Origin: Bicyclus anynana
Lineage: Eukaryota > Arthropoda > Insecta > Lepidoptera > Nymphalidae
NCBI RefSeq assembly: GCF_947172395.1
Contig: NC_069093.1
Span: forward strand, 12,373,561-12,437,560
DNA: 64,000 nucleotides
Direction of reading: 5' to 3'
The notes under the pieces are model-generated. The model was not told the DNA's origin. It saw only the letters and a list, made by a program, of their open reading frames with translations, and made no database searches. This document shows, piece after piece, positions 44,994 to 57,677 of the stretch. Positions within the stretch are counted from its first letter, which is position 1; each line of letters starts with the position of its first letter. The position numbers were made by a program, and so were the translations under genes.

Positions 44994-45218
44994 GCCCGCG
45001 ATTTCGGCCGCGTGGAATTCAGTTTTTCATAAATCCCGCGGGAACCATGGCCTTTTCCTGAATGAAAAGTAGCGTATGTGTTAATACAGAGTAAAATCTA
45101 TTTCCATTCCAAATTTCAGCCAAATCGCTTCAGTAGCCGCTGCGTAAAGGAGGAAAATATACATACACGCTTACAAACACATACACAAACTTTCGCATTT
45201 ATAATATATATTAGTGTG
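44994..45218 (-). mobile_element. Helitron-like element, family D
   Basis: Left end ACTGGCGGACGCCCGCGATT, hairpin intact; right end CTTTCGCATTTATAATAT. Confidence 0.75.
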
Positions 45219-45867
45219 AAGTGTACTAAATAATTAACAGATGAGGGTATCTATTTTATATGCCGGATCTTGTACTATTCGGTGGACGGCTTGCTCTCGC
45301 GTTTGCGGTGTTACGTGTCTCTTGGAAGCTTTCCGTAGTTTCTTTCGATTTTATGTGCAATATATGGTTAGGATCTTGGTTTTTATTGCGTAACCTGCAA
45401 ACTACGAGTATGTGTAGTTTCCTTTTTATAATGGGCACTTTATTAATCGTATGGAAAATACATAATATTACGTTTATTATAATCGCATGGCGTTTTAAAT
45501 TAGCTTTCGGTACCCACTTAGGTTATAATGGTCTTCTTCAAGAGATGAACTGAGCAATCAAAAAGAGTTAAAATACAGAAAATTATGGAATATAACAATA
45601 AATGAAAAAACAAATAACTAACGAAGAGATGAAGAAATAATGAATATTGTATAAAGAAAATAAAGTTGGCCTTCTAGACTCATGTTCTTCAATATCTGAA
45701 ATTTGACTTTGTCTAATTAATCACCATTAGCATGTCTCTTTAAATATTTTCTTCAGGGCAAGATGTAAGATTACAGGGGAAATAATATTCAGACTGAACT
45801 TAATTGGTTCACATACATCAATAATTATACATCATAATATGTAAGATCCCAAATCTATGTCATATCT

Positions 45868-46051
45868 TTAAAAAGCTGAAGAGTTTGTTTGTTTGATTGA
45901 ACTCGCTAATCTCAGGAACTACTGGTCCGATTTGAAAAACTCTTTCAGTGTTAGATAGCCCATTTGTCGAGGAAGGCTATAGGCTATATATTATCTCCAT
46001 TTACCTACGGGAACGGGAACCACGCGGGTAAAACCTCGCGGCGTCAGCTAG
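45868..46051 (+). mobile_element. Helitron-like element, family C
   Basis: AAAAAGCTGAAGAGTTTG at the left, CTCGCGGCGTCAGCTAG at the right; the extreme 5' end is lost. Confidence 0.7.
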
Positions 46052-46497
46052 TTTATTCATAATTATTCTTAGCACAACTTTTCCAAAATTATATTGCCTG
46101 AAATAGCTACATTTGAATGAGCAAAGTGCAGTCGATTAAACTTCCTTTCAACTATTCATACAATCTCGGAAATATATTACAAAACAAAACATTCATTCAC
46201 ATCCTAAATATAACATCTAATAAAATATAATAACATTAAATTATTAATACAAAGCAGCGCAGGAAGAAAATCTACAAACACGAAAACCAAATTTGCATTC
46301 CCAAGCGTTTGAATTGTAAATATGTACAGTGTATCAATGGAACGACTTGGTTTGGTGTAACGGGATTCAGAAATAAAACTCGTTTGTATAAATATACTCG
46401 CTTGGAGGAATTGTGCTGATAGATTCGATTAGTTTTGCATTGTAAGAGAGTTTAAAAACAGCTAAAAGTATCTTGAAATGTTACTTGATGATTTTAT

Positions 46498-46735
46498 TTG
46501 ACTTCTATTGGCTCTTCGAACTATGTGGCCTGCCCATTGCCACTCCAGCTTCGCGACTCGCTGAGCTATGTTAGTGACTTTGGTTTGTCTGCGGATCTCT
46601 TTTCTGATTCGGGTTCATTCCCAAGGTGCTGGAATGGCGACCCCGCAAGCGCAGTGTTAATCGACTCCCCTACTAGGTGGACCGAGGATTTCAAGCGGGT
46701 TGCAGGGAGCCGCTGGATGCTGGCGGCTTGAGACC
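46498..46735. pseudogene. RTE-type LINE tail, two pieces head to head
   Basis: 46498-46620 is antisense RTE tail. 46620-46735 is sense (VLEWR, then PTRWTEDFKRVAGSRWMLAA). The opposite orientations suggest a 5' inversion during insertion or a later rearrangement. Confidence 0.65.
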
Positions 46736-46831
46736 GTTGTAAGAGACTTTATTTTATCTCTTGACTGCGATCTCAGCTGATGTTTTGCTAGCCACACACA
46801 ATCAATTTTACCATCAAGACTGAAGCGCGCT

Positions 46832-46941
46832 TAGGCCCAGTTCAGACTACTTTAGTATTTTAGTCGAGTACGAGCGATTTTGGTATATCCAAAAAGTGTT
46901 CGCACTCGACTAAATACTGAAGTAGCTCGGAACTAGGGCTT
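46832..46941. repeat. Short inverted-repeat element
   Basis: Arms of about 37 bp (AGTATTTTAGTCGAGT / ACTCGACTAAATACT in the centre), about 110 bp in all; MITE-like. Confidence 0.65.
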
Positions 46942-48489
46942 AGAGATTTGGGCAGTGAAAAAATATCGAAATTTAGATATGGGTATGGTCATGGTCATGC
47001 ATACCTAAGTACACAGCAGAGTTTATGGTAAAATTTACGTAAGTTACAACACATTGTACGATGGACTCGAGCTTACTTGGAAAAGGTACGAGTTTATTTT
47101 ACCCGTAGCTCTGACGGTTACTACGCAGCATAATATCAGAATGCTAAAATACTTGGCGGACCGTCATTGCTGGTAAGGCGGTATGCAACCATTGCGTCCA
47201 TTGCCAATAGACCATAAACTATAACCGATTCAGAAATCTACACTAATAAATAAATATTATAAAGATTTGATTATTTGTTTATTTGCATTGAATAGTTTTA
47301 AACTTGTGGAACAATTTGATAATTATTAGCCTACATTTTCCCTGATGAATGTAGGCTATATTTTATCCCCGTATTCCCTAGTAGAAGTATTTAATATATG
47401 TGCAATATATAACTTGTTGACTCAATAAACGTACCTATGTTATTCAGTAAAAGCATAGATAATCACGAAAGGATCTGTTACTAAAGGAAGTATTTTAAAA
47501 TTCTTGTAAATTCTTTACCGAGCTTGCATAAAATGCAAGTCGAGCTTTGTTTAACAAGGCTGCAAACGCTAGTTTAAATCACGAATGTTGCATAAATATA
47601 ACATCAAAGTCTTCTCGAAACCAACTCGTGCTATTTCTGAAGAAATCCGCAATAAATTCCGGTTTAGTAACATAATAGTGGGAGCCATAACTATTAATTA
47701 GATTCGGCATGTGATTTTTTCAGCGTTAGTTTTCTGTTTAGTTAGTAGTAGTATTTAGTGATGTGTGAGGAGAGTGATGTTTTATATCACTGATAGGGGC
47801 AGTATGGGCCTCATTGTTCTAGAGCCGAGTTAAATAATTTATATCACATTTGCTCGTAAAGTATCGCTTATTTCACCAATTTCAATATCGTAATGTATCT
47901 CATTACGCACATGTGCCGTTATGTAAAGTAAAATGCACATGCACATTATATTACAATAATATAAAACCTTTATCATCCGCCTAATAACGAACGGTACTTT
48001 TTAAAATCTTGGCAAAGAGTTTTTACGTCAGAAAAGTGCTCAACTATTTAATGAATAAAATCCATTTATCTTAACAAAAATATTAATTTACTTTATTAGT
48101 ATTGCTATATACTTGCTGTTTTGGTGCATTTGTCTAAAAAATCAAACGCTGGTGTACGCACTTTGTTAACTGTGCAAATATTTTTATTATCAAATCTTAA
48201 GCTTATCAAAGCATACAGAAAACAGGCAAATATGCAAATTTATTTTCAGAAAGTGAGTTTCCTTGCAAATGTGTTATAAAACGTCGTATGACATACGTGC
48301 GCTTTGATAATTACAGCCTCTGCTTCCTTACTATAAGCTCTCGCCAAGGCTCGAGCTTGCAATATCGCCTCGACTGTAATTTTCAACTTACCACACTTAT
48401 ATCATAATGTACTATAATACAATGTTGAATTGTGTTAGTAGGAATGTAATTTTTTTGGCTTGAATTTTCTCTAGTATTGAATTACCCAC

Positions 48490-48595
48490 ACGATACGATC
48501 AATGGACGTACTTGTGTGACGTTGTATGAAAAAATAAAATTCGTTTGATGCGATGCGTCCAATGCGTACGATGCAGATCTGTGGACGCCTCCGGT
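48490..48595. repeat. Palindromic MITE-like element, copy 1
   Basis: CGATCAATGGACGTACTTGT at the left and GATCTGTGGACGCC at the right, with AT-rich middle AAAAAATAAAATTCG. Confidence 0.5.
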
Positions 48596-48676
48596 TGGAC
48601 ATAACTTTGCATTTAGATCGAGACGCGCGGACAGCGTCTGCCAAATTCCAGACATTTAGGTTTATTTTCTAATTGT

Positions 48677-48850
48677 TTCTGTCTATTTATCCGGACTAAT
48701 CTCTGGAACGGCTGAACAAATTTTAATGGGATTTTCATTAAAAAATATATGAGCAACATATAGGCTGCTATATATCCTGAGAAAATCCATGGTTTCCGCG
48801 GGGTTTGTGAAAAACTGAAATTTACGTGGTAAAGTCGCGGGCGCCTACTA
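48677..48850 (+). mobile_element. Helitron-like element, family D, divergent
   Basis: Keeps GAGAAAATCCATGGTTTCCG and a 3' end AAGTCGCGGGCGCCTACTA. Confidence 0.55.
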
Positions 48851-49465
48851 ATTTATTAATAAAAATCAATATTATATTGTGTTGTTTTCATTTCGTTTGT
48901 GGAATTATACACTTAGTAAAAGAAGAATAATGTTTTCAAAAAAAATCTTTGTTGAAAAATGTGCACATTTGCAGAATCTTACGAGTAATATACAGTTTGG
49001 CCCATTAGACAATGAACTTTTGTTACGTCTTGCTAGTGGATGTGACTAAACTTTGCTATTAAGTTTCCCAAATACGCGTGCATTTGGCAAAGTGCCTACA
49101 TGCAGTCATGCGAATGAGACAAGCTTAACAGAACTTCCAATGTTTATTGAATCTCAAGTAATTCGTTCGTGTTTGGCAAATAATCTTCTCGAGTTTGCCT
49201 TTTAAGATCGAATTGGAATGCCGGGATAAAACAGGGTGTTTTGTGAGTGTGTGTTTTGAAAACCAGCGTACTGGTACATTTCGTAATTGTTTGTCTGTCT
49301 GAAATCTTTAACAAGTTGTAAGGGTATGGAATTTTATACCATAAAATGCTAATGGCAACACAAAAATCGAAAGCAGTCTCGTAAAAATAATTAAAAACTG
49401 TTTTTGGCATCGGACATCGGCAAATATTCTTTGTATAGAAAGTCATACAAGTGCAAGTTTGAGAG

Positions 49466-49752
49466 CCTCCGTGGCGCAGTGGTATGCGCGGTGGATTTAC
49501 AAAACGGTGGTCCTGTGTTCGATCCCCGGCTGGGCGGATTGAGATTTTCTTAATTGGTCCAGGTTTGGCTGGTGGGAGGCTTTGGCCGTGGCTAGTTACC
49601 ACCCTACCGGCAAAGACGTAACGCCAAGCGATTTAGCGTTCCGATACGATGCCGTGTAGAAACCGGAAGGGGTGTGGATTTTCATCCTCCTCCTAACAAG
49701 TTAGCCCGTTTCCATCTTAGACTGCATCATCACTCACCATCACCAAGTGCGT
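49466..49752 (+). repeat. SINE family B, 3' end clipped
   Basis: Good head and body. It stops at CATCACTCACCATCA, directly before a palindromic element at 49748. Confidence 0.85.
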
Positions 49753-49864
49753 CCACTGATCTGTATGGCTCGGACTGCATCGAACGGATTTTATCTACCG
49801 TAAAATTAAAAAACCGTTTCATGTGATGAATCCGATACGTACGATGTTGATCAGTGGACGCCTA
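49748..49864. repeat. Palindromic MITE-like element, copy 2
   Basis: GCGTCCACTGATCTGTATGG left, GTTGATCAGTGGACGCC right; the middle matches the 48.5-kb copy in layout. Confidence 0.6.
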
Positions 49865-50089
49865 CCATTAAAATGTTTATTTGATTTAATCATATTTTTA
49901 AAGGCTTTTCTTTATTATCTAGAACCGAAGTGGAGCAATATTCACGCGGCACGCCCCATATGCAGGAATTGGCGATGTGAATCAATTAGCAAATTTTTAC
50001 AATACGGCATGTGAGCGAATGCATAGATTTCCGCAATGCGACGTCGTCTAGCTAATTTATGTTTTAATTCATAGGTTGAAGCTGTAGTA

Positions 50090-50256
50090 GAAATGGTTTT
50101 CCACGCCAAGTCACTTCTTTGGGTAGTCCCAAAATCATTTCTGTTTCGTCCGAAATTCCTCAGAGCTTGAAGACGAAAGATCAGTGCGTATTGCCAGTGA
50201 TGACATACGGATCGGAGACTTATTCGCTGGTTATGGTCCTTATTAGAAGACTCTAA
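50090..50256 (+). pseudogene. RTE-type LINE ORF2 fragment
   Basis: A sense-strand fragment with FEIPQSLKTKDQCVLPVMTY and GSETYSLVMVL, matching the region just after the RT domain of RTE elements. Confidence 0.6.
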
Positions 50257-50259
50257 GTC

Positions 50260-50454
50260 ACTCAGCGGGTTATTCCCGGGTGGTTCCCGTTCCCGTAGGA
50301 ATACGGGGATAATAGCCTTTTAGCCTTCCTCGATAAAAGGGCTGATAAATAACACTGAAAGAATTTTCAAATCGGAACTGTAGTTCCTGAGATTAGCGCG
50401 TTCAATCAAACAAACAAACAAACAAACTCTTCAGCTTTATAATATTAGTATAGA
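50260..50454 (-). mobile_element. Helitron-like element, family C
   Basis: The 3' end is altered (TCAGCGGGTTATTCCC in place of the CTAG end); 5' end TATTAGTATAGA intact. It lies directly after an RTE fragment. Confidence 0.7.
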
Positions 50455-50919
50455 TATTTGGTGTACATACACTCTAACCTAACTACCTAACCTTTTAGTA
50501 TTAGATTAGCCTTGATCACCTTTTGATTGGTGTCCTACTTTTTTATGTAGATACTTATTTTGTATTTTTTTGTTAGGTATAAAATAAAGTTAGCAAGTCA
50601 ATTTTATTCAAGTTGAAATTTTGTCGATATCTTTACAAATTGTATCAAAACAAATAGACAAGATACGTGTATCCGGCTTCGAACAATATCTGCCGTGGAT
50701 GAAAGGATTTTCCTTACAAATAGTTGCGTTCCGGTCAAGCAAGACCCAGACGTGATCTTTTGATTAAAGTTCTCCATCCACTCAATGATGTTAGAAGAAA
50801 AAATATATAGATAGGTTATACGCGGATCGCAAATGGCATGTTAAAACTATGCTAATTAGCAAACATGAGCTCAGTCGCCGCACTGTCATCGCGCTGAAAT
50901 ATTTTTTGTGTTCATCTTC

Positions 50920-51125
50920 ATCATTATCAACCCATATTCGTACGACTCACTGATGAACTCGAGTCTCCTCTCAAAATGAGAGGGGTTAGGCCTTAGTCCA
51001 CCACGCTTTCCCAATGCGAATTGGCAAACTTCACACACGCAGAGAATTAAGAAAAATTCTCTGGTATGCAGGTTTTCTCACGATGTTTTTCCTTCACCGT
51101 TTGAGACACGTGATATTTAATTTTT
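50920..51125 (-). repeat. SINE family A, 5' truncated
   Basis: 3' end and body present; ends at CACGTGATATTTAATTTTT, with no tRNA head. Confidence 0.8.
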
Positions 51126-51433
51126 GTGTGCCAGTTATAAACATCGAATGTGGTTTATGTAACCTAACTACCTCTTTTTTATCTAACATACTTATTGTAT
51201 CCACTACATTGGTTAACTGGTTGTCGAATTGGTCGTCGAAAGAATTAAAAATTACTTATATTAGATGTTAAATTAGATACACTCCTAAAGATTTATGATT
51301 TGTTTGTAATTTGTAGTGTTGAAATTGTAACAGTGCTGTGATTTTTATGGCAAATAGCTGATTTTATTGTGGTAGGCCACATTTTATTCACAGATATTTT
51401 ACAGCAAAGGGAAAACTATGCAGGTGAAATCTG

Positions 51434-51689
51434 CTAGTACAAAATAACTTTGAATTCAGTTTTTAACAAATCCCACGGGAACCATGAATTTTTGAATTGA
51501 AAAGCCTATGTGTTAATCCAAAATATATTCTATTTCCATTCCAAATTTCAGCCAAATCGCTTCAGTGGCCGCAGCCTAAAGAAGAACAAATATACACACT
51601 TACACACACTTACCACACACTTACACACAGAATTACCACTCACTTACACACACACTTACACACAAACTTTCGTCTTTATAATTAGTGTG
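51434..51689 (-). mobile_element. Helitron-like element, family D, with AC-rich microsatellite
   Basis: Contains CCAAATCGCTTCAGTGGCCG and, at 51590-51670, an expanded CACACTTA repeat. Confidence 0.65.
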
Positions 51690-52044
51690 ATTACCCTCCT
51701 ATGAGACACAGGAGATCATTATCATCTCTCCAGTATGGAAATATGTTGCAGGTACAGCGCATTCGTTCGATATAAATGCTTTCGTAACTAGGTCACACCA
51801 ACCCTTGCCATCTCAACATGAATATTTCCACGACTTCATCCTGTCATTAAACCGGCATTTATATTTTAGGTGGAGGCTTCACCGGGCTAAAAATCAGCTT
51901 TTAGGGTTCCGTTTCAGTGGAATTAACACAGCTCCATGGTAAAGGTATATTTTATAGTCTAACACTGTATTGGATAATCGCCGGCTGGATTATTGTCGTA
52001 CCCACTCCTACAGTCTTTTCGACCGACTAAAACGGAAGTCGGCT

Positions 52045-52245
52045 AGCGGATGCTCGCGACTTAGAACTCTCTAATCGAGCCCTTACAGTAGTATGTTACG
52101 CTGTAAACTCCCGTTTTCCCAACATTCACCTTTGATCGTAGCGTGATGAAAAGTGTACTATGACCTGATACTATAAAGAATAATTATAACAAGTTTCGTT
52201 AAAATCCGTCGAGTAGTTTTTGAGTGAAGATTTTTTTAAAATTCT
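52045..52245 (-). mobile_element. Helitron-like element, family E
   Basis: CTAGCGGATGCTCGCGAC at the left; GATCGTAGCGTGATGAAAAG and TCCGTCGAGTAGTTTTTGAG match 11606-11886 inverted. Confidence 0.65.
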
Positions 52246-53162
52246 TTACAAGTGAACCCTTAACTACAACCTAATGGTAAGTGATGATGCAGTAATAGAC
52301 AAAATTCAACCAAAACTACCGGAAATAATGCTATCTATTTTAGTGCGTTAGAGCAAAAGAGAGGACTGGCAATGTTTGAAATGAAATTTTGTCTATTTCT
52401 CTTCACGAGATGTGAATTGGGTCACATGTTAGCACAACAGTTGAGAAAGTGACATAGCGCTAACACACTTTTCAAGTAGAAAAGAAAGAAAGAAAATAAG
52501 TATATTCTTTTCTAGTGTCACCAACAGTACATCCTATCTAAGATATTATATGACTGTCTGTGACACCAAACAGTAAGGGTTTACAGCTCAGCATTAGCCG
52601 TTCATCGCAGAAAAGCAATGCCCAGCGAAGATTTTCAGCTGGGACCCGGGTGACGTCACAGTCAGTTATAATTACCTACTAATCAATATACTTTTAATAC
52701 ATTCAAGGTAAAAGATAATAAAAACCTTGATATGAGCAGCGTATAAATAAAATGATAAATGCCAACATACAATAATTTTCCAGATACCACTTCTTCTATA
52801 CAAATATCTTCATGTACGGAATCTTCTTTTAAACTTGACAATAAAATCAGATCGCACTTTCCCAATTTTTTATGCTGGTTTCGTAACATAAGCCGTGTTG
52901 CAAAAAGACAAAATGATATTCGACTTTTTACGGCGCACCTTAAAATGGGGAGAGAAGATTTATTTTTTGCAGGACGTAGTCGGCCCGTATTTTTGGTGCT
53001 CTGGAAACTTTCAGGTATTTCTTTTAAAGTGTTTGGTCTTTTCTAGGTTTAAGCTATGGTGAAGGTATAGTTTAGTCTAGATTGGGCTAAACTTTGGTCT
53101 AGACTTTGATTTTAAATATGTAAATAGTCCATGTGTGCAATATGCCGTTTTCAGTCTCATAT

Positions 53163-53229
53163 GTATACTAATATTATATTATAAAGCTGAAGAGTTTGTT
53201 TGTTTATTTTGATTGAACGCGCTAATCTC
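53163..53229 (+). mobile_element. Helitron-like element, family C, 5' fragment
   Basis: Only the first 65 bases (TATACTAATATTATATTATA to GAACGCGCTAATCTCG). Confidence 0.6.
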
Positions 53230-53309
53230 GCGCTCGCTAAGTAGTCTTCCTCGGTTAGGCGTGCGTTAGTTAAGTTGGAATTCTACAGATAAGTAGATAT
53301 GTTAAGACG

Positions 53310-53421
53310 TCACTGTCATATTTATTTCAAGCGAGCATTTTTGTTTCTTATAAGAGAAATCTTCATACTTCCTTTGGGCCCCTTTTAATACAGGGCCCCT
53401 TCAAGACACGCTACGCCACTG
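53310..53421. mobile_element. hAT-like element, one end only
   Basis: TACAGGGCCCCTTCAAGACA to CGCTACGCCACTG matches the right end of the 61.2-kb copy, including the preceding GCATTTTTGTTTCTTATAAG. Confidence 0.5.
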
Positions 53422-53464
53422 TTGAGTAGGTACTTAGTGTCTACGGATCAAAGACATGACATAC

Positions 53465-53655
53465 TAGCTGACGCTGCGCGGAATCACCCGCGCGGTTCCC
53501 GTTCCCATAGGAATACGGGAATAATATATATCCTATAGCCTTCCTCGATATATGGGCTATTTAACACTGAAAGAATTTTTCAAATCGGGCCAGTAGTTTC
53601 TGAAATTATCTCGTTCAACCAAACAAACTCTTCGGCTTTATAATATTAGTAAAGA
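53465..53655 (-). mobile_element. Helitron-like element, family C
   Basis: CTAGCTGACGCTGCGCGG to TAATATTAGTAAAGA, complete. Confidence 0.75.
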
Positions 53656-54095
53656 TGTAAAGAATTTCTGATATAAAATTTGCTAGTTTCTTGAGTGTCG
53701 TGAACTTAAAAAGTTTTATACAAGTTATAAAATATAAGTTGCTTCGATTGGAGGAAGGAGGAGGAATTATTGGACTTAAAAATAAGAAAAAAAACAGCAC
53801 TATAGTCAAACATTAAGTGTTAGAAGTCAATATGTATTAAAAAAACATCATTACGAAAGTTTACAAACTAAATGTGTTTTCATACTTTACGATTGTTTGA
53901 ACTGTAATTCTTTTATACCCTTCGTTAAATGCCTCCTACAATATGCCTTTTGTTTTTCTAGGACAGCAAGAATATCTTCAGCCATTGTTGACACACGGGG
54001 CCGTTTGGTATCGAGTGTTTGTTCCACTTGACGTCTGTTTCTTAGTAGAAAACAATATTTTCGGAAAGTTTTTACCCCGCCTAAGGAAGGAAGAA

Positions 54096-54138
54096 GGGAG
54101 GAGACCTGGCCAACAACACTTGGGCCAGGTCTCCCTCC
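54096..54138. repeat. GC-rich hairpin
   Basis: GGGAGGAGACCTGGCC / GGCCAGGTCTCCCTCC, loop 11 bases. It lies just upstream of the SINE at 54178. Confidence 0.8.
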
Positions 54139-54177
54139 TCTCGCGTGATAGATACGGGGAATCTGTCATTGTCTGTT

Positions 54178-54480
54178 TGACAGCCTCCGTGGCGCAGTGG
54201 TATGCGCTGTGGCTTTACAAGAGGGAGGTCCTGGATTCAATCCCCGGCTGGGCCGATTGAGGTTTTCTTAATTGGTTTATGTCTGGCTGGTGGGAGGCTT
54301 CGGCCGTGGCTAGCTACCACTCTATCGGCAAAGACGTAAATGCCAAGCGCTTTAGCGTTCCGGTACGATGTCGTGTAGAAACCGAAAGGTGTGTGGATTT
54401 TCATCATCCACCTACCAATTTAGCCCGCTATCAAATTAAATTGCATCACCACTTACCATCAGGTGAGATCGTGGTATTTT
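54178..54480 (+). repeat. SINE family B
   Basis: Complete head, B-box altered to ATTCAATCCCCGG; ends CAGGTGAGATCGTGG without the usual last 20 bases. Confidence 0.85.
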
Positions 54481-55842
54481 TTTTACTTTTAGCTCTTTTT
54501 ATAGTTAGCCCTAAGTTGCTAAATAAAAAAAATGATAGAACAACATATTCATAGTACATTTTTTCAAAAAGAACTATGTATTTTCGCGTTAATGGACTTT
54601 CTACGGACTCAAAGGAACTTATAAAAGTTTTATGTGTCTCTATTGAGCAATATCCTTTGTACTATGCCATCCAACAATTTGTACACTCAGTAGTAGAGTA
54701 CACTACTACACTACACTTCTAAGTCGTAAACCGCGACCTTAATTGAACAGTTAAAAAAATTAATAAAAGAATACAATCGACTTTAAAATTATAAAAATGT
54801 TTTTCACCACTTCAGAGTTTGAATTTTAAAAACTTTTGAATACCATTAAAAATATTTTTAGCTTCAGTATTAAATATATAATGCCCCCCAACAAAAAAAT
54901 TTAAAATATCTTCAATGTACAGAATGAACAAAATGTACAGAATTCGTATTATAAGTATATATTCTAGATGGCGCTAGCGTCCGTTATGCCACGGTAACGT
55001 TTGGTGTTTCAAATGGTATAAGTAAAATCTCAAATTTCGAATTAATGTATAGATTTTGACCAGTTTTATTATAAGTATAGATATAGAAGAAGATATAAGT
55101 AAACACAAAATTGTGCATGTGTGCGTTTAGTGTAGCTAATTTCAAATTACTTTTTGCCATGATTTTGTAGGCACATAACATATGAGTTATGTGCCTACAC
55201 TTCATAACACTTCATACAATCAAAAATTAAGACTCATTAGGATTAGGACTCTGTTCTCCATTTTGTACAATGCCTACTCTATTTAAACACGTCATACATT
55301 TCTATACTATATTTATGCACGCCACTGTTAAAGGTTGGTCACCCTATTCTTGACCACAATATACAATTTACACGTACCGCAACTGATGTAGCATCGATTG
55401 TTATAATGCTTGATTTATCGAGTGCACATTTTGTTCGCGTGGCGGATCCACCATGAATCATGGTAACGGCCGACGAAGATAAACAGTGGAAAGGCGCGGG
55501 CTAGTATTTATGTGTCTGTTTTCCGCACAACTTTTTTATAGGCACTGACTTTTGCGAATTTTTGTAGAGATGACTGACCTAATTGGCTGGCAGGTTTCCG
55601 TTAAACATGAATTGGTAATGTTAAAATTGAGGCTTGAATAAATTTTTCAGATTGAAGTTTGAGACTTTCATTTTTCTTTTTTTTATATTAAAGACCAGCG
55701 CTTGGCTGTAATAATGCCTGATTGTAAGCGAAGAACCAGCATATGGTGAAACGCGCATGCCTAAAATGTGTCTACTCACTCTTTACTTGAAGATACCCTT
55801 TGTAGATGAAATACGGTCAACATAACTGACTTATAGGAGATA
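54481..55842. other. Non-coding DNA with a fragment of the ACAAAATCAC-type repeat
   Basis: At 55090-55196 AGTAAACACAAAATTGTGCA and GATTTTGTAGGCACATAACA match pieces at 4085-4150 and 32034-32090, i.e. the outer end of the long inverted repeat family. A 15-bp fold (TATGTGCCTAC around 55170-55195) ends it. Confidence 0.45.
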
Positions 55843-56080
55843 CAGGGGCATAGCTACCGCTGTGTTAGCCGTATCAATAGTTCGGGGCTCTCGGACTACC
55901 AGGGCCCCATAAGTGTAAAGCAAAAATTAATTTAATTTATCCCAGAGAATAAAGCATATAAAAATTGCTAATAGGATTTTAGGGATTTGCCGCTCGTTTA
56001 ATGGGCCCTACAAGTAACTTCGATACAGGGCCCTCCAAGGCAAATATTCTTTAAAAGAAAAATACAAACTACGCCACTAC
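55843..56080. mobile_element. hAT-like non-autonomous element
   Basis: Ends CAGGGGCATAGCTAC and (inward) TAGTGGCGTAGTTTG, the CAGNGGCGTAGC type often seen in hAT elements. It contains TACAGGGCCCTCCAAG. An 8-bp duplication was not clear. Confidence 0.5.
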
Positions 56081-56733
56081 TAGCTTCACTTACACGATTT
56101 ACATAATTCATAGTATTCTTTATATACATTTTATATTTCTCTAGTACCTATATTGTAAAGTATTGACAGCCACCTTCTAATTGTTGTAAATGATTAAAAA
56201 ACTAAAACAGCTTATTGACAGATTTGAAACGACCAGAGATAAATTTGAACATCCCTTTACTTAAATACGTAATGTTTAATTAATACTGACTACTTAAGAA
56301 AGACCACAACTGAAGTTTATATTGTCTATCTAACTGACTGATGGCATTAGCAAATGATACCCATTTCCAATAACTCACTAACTCCATAACATTCCTCCAA
56401 ACTATGGCGATTACGCCAAAAGTTATAAGCCACTCCAACGTTTAAACTGTTCGCTCTCCCAATAGAGAGTTGCAACGGAATATTAGATTGGTGTTCGGAA
56501 TTCCTGAAAACATTTCACGTGATGTTCCAAATTTGAACAAATTCTGATGTATGCAGGTCAGGGTTCCTAAACGAGGGTTATTATAAAAAATATGCATTTA
56601 TGCTCTTTATCTATGATCTTGATGACGTCACTTTTCAAATAAAAACACGCATTAAAAACTACGGTGCCATAAACAGACACGTCAAATTTATAACACTAAC
56701 GACATTATACCCGCGACTTCGTCTACGTATTTT

Positions 56734-57052
56734 GACGGCCTCCGTGGCGCAGTGGTATGCGCGGTAGATTTACAAGACGGAGGTCCTGGGTTCGATCCCC
56801 GGCTGGGCCCATTGGGGTTTTCTTAATTGGTTCAGGTCTGGCTGGTAGTAGGCTTCTGCCGTGGCTAGTTACCACCCTACCGACAAAGACTTGCCGCCAA
56901 GCGATTTAGCGTTCCGGTATGATGTTGTGTAGAAACCGAAAGGAGTGTGGATTTCATCCTACTCCTAACAATTTAGCCCGTTTTCATCTTAGATTGCATC
57001 ATCACTTACCATCAGGTGAGATTGTAGTCAAGGGCTGACTTGTAGAGATTAA
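56734..57052 (+). repeat. SINE family B, full length
   Basis: The best preserved copy: head, B-box GGGTTCGATCCCCGG, body and end GTCAAGGGCTGACTTGTAG with an A tail. Confidence 0.9.
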
Positions 57053-57203
57053 AAAAAAAAGTCTACGTAAAATAACTGTTTCCACATTTTTTTTTCAAAA
57101 ATAAGCCGAATCCAGTCAGCAGGTTTTGTGTGAAAGAGCTCATAGCATCATTACAATCAGTTTTTTTCGGGACAACTTATGTGTTAGTCATGGATACCTG
57201 TTA

Positions 57204-57304
57204 TCTATTGTTAATACAAATTTAAGCTAAATAGGTTTAGTAGTTGCGGCGTTAAAGAGTAACAAACATCCATACAAACTTTCGCGTTTATAATACTAGT
57301 AGGA
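57204..57304 (-). mobile_element. Helitron-like element, family D, 5' fragment
   Basis: Right part only: GTTAAAGAGTAACAAACATC to CGCGTTTATAATACTAGTAG. Confidence 0.6.
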
Positions 57305-57677
57305 TTTTTATGTTATACCAAGTTACAACAAATTAAAAGAGTTAAAAAAGTCAAATTATCTATATCAATTCTATATGTATTCATAATCTTACTCGACTGT
57401 CCTAGTAGGTATAGGTAAGTATGAATATTCCACTACAGAATTTTAACTTTCACATTACGCTTGTGCCAAAAAACTTACAGTAATGTAAAATTTCTAGCTT
57501 CTAGGTCCCATGGAAGTACTTACTTTGCTACGCGATATTAAGTTATAAATATGTTACCATCAAAAGAAAGCATTTTAGTAAAGTACGTAACATTTTACAC
57601 AATTTTAACAAAAAGCTTTCTATTCTGTTGGTTATGTGTTTCTATCTTTTATATAGATTTTTTGCCATTGCAAAGTT

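Noticed and set aside
45260..45553. 97-codon frame
   Set aside because: Its first part resembles 52960-53041 at the DNA level (GCTTTCCGTAGTTTCTTTCG-like), suggesting an unnamed repeat; no protein similarity recognised.
49144..49602. 152-codon minus-strand frame
   Set aside because: It overlaps the SINE B copy at 49466 and unique AT-rich DNA; no domain.
56734..56810. SINE heads as tRNA genes
   Set aside because: A- and B-boxes are present, but each is fused to the SINE body and does not form a complete cloverleaf; the same applies to all family A and B heads.
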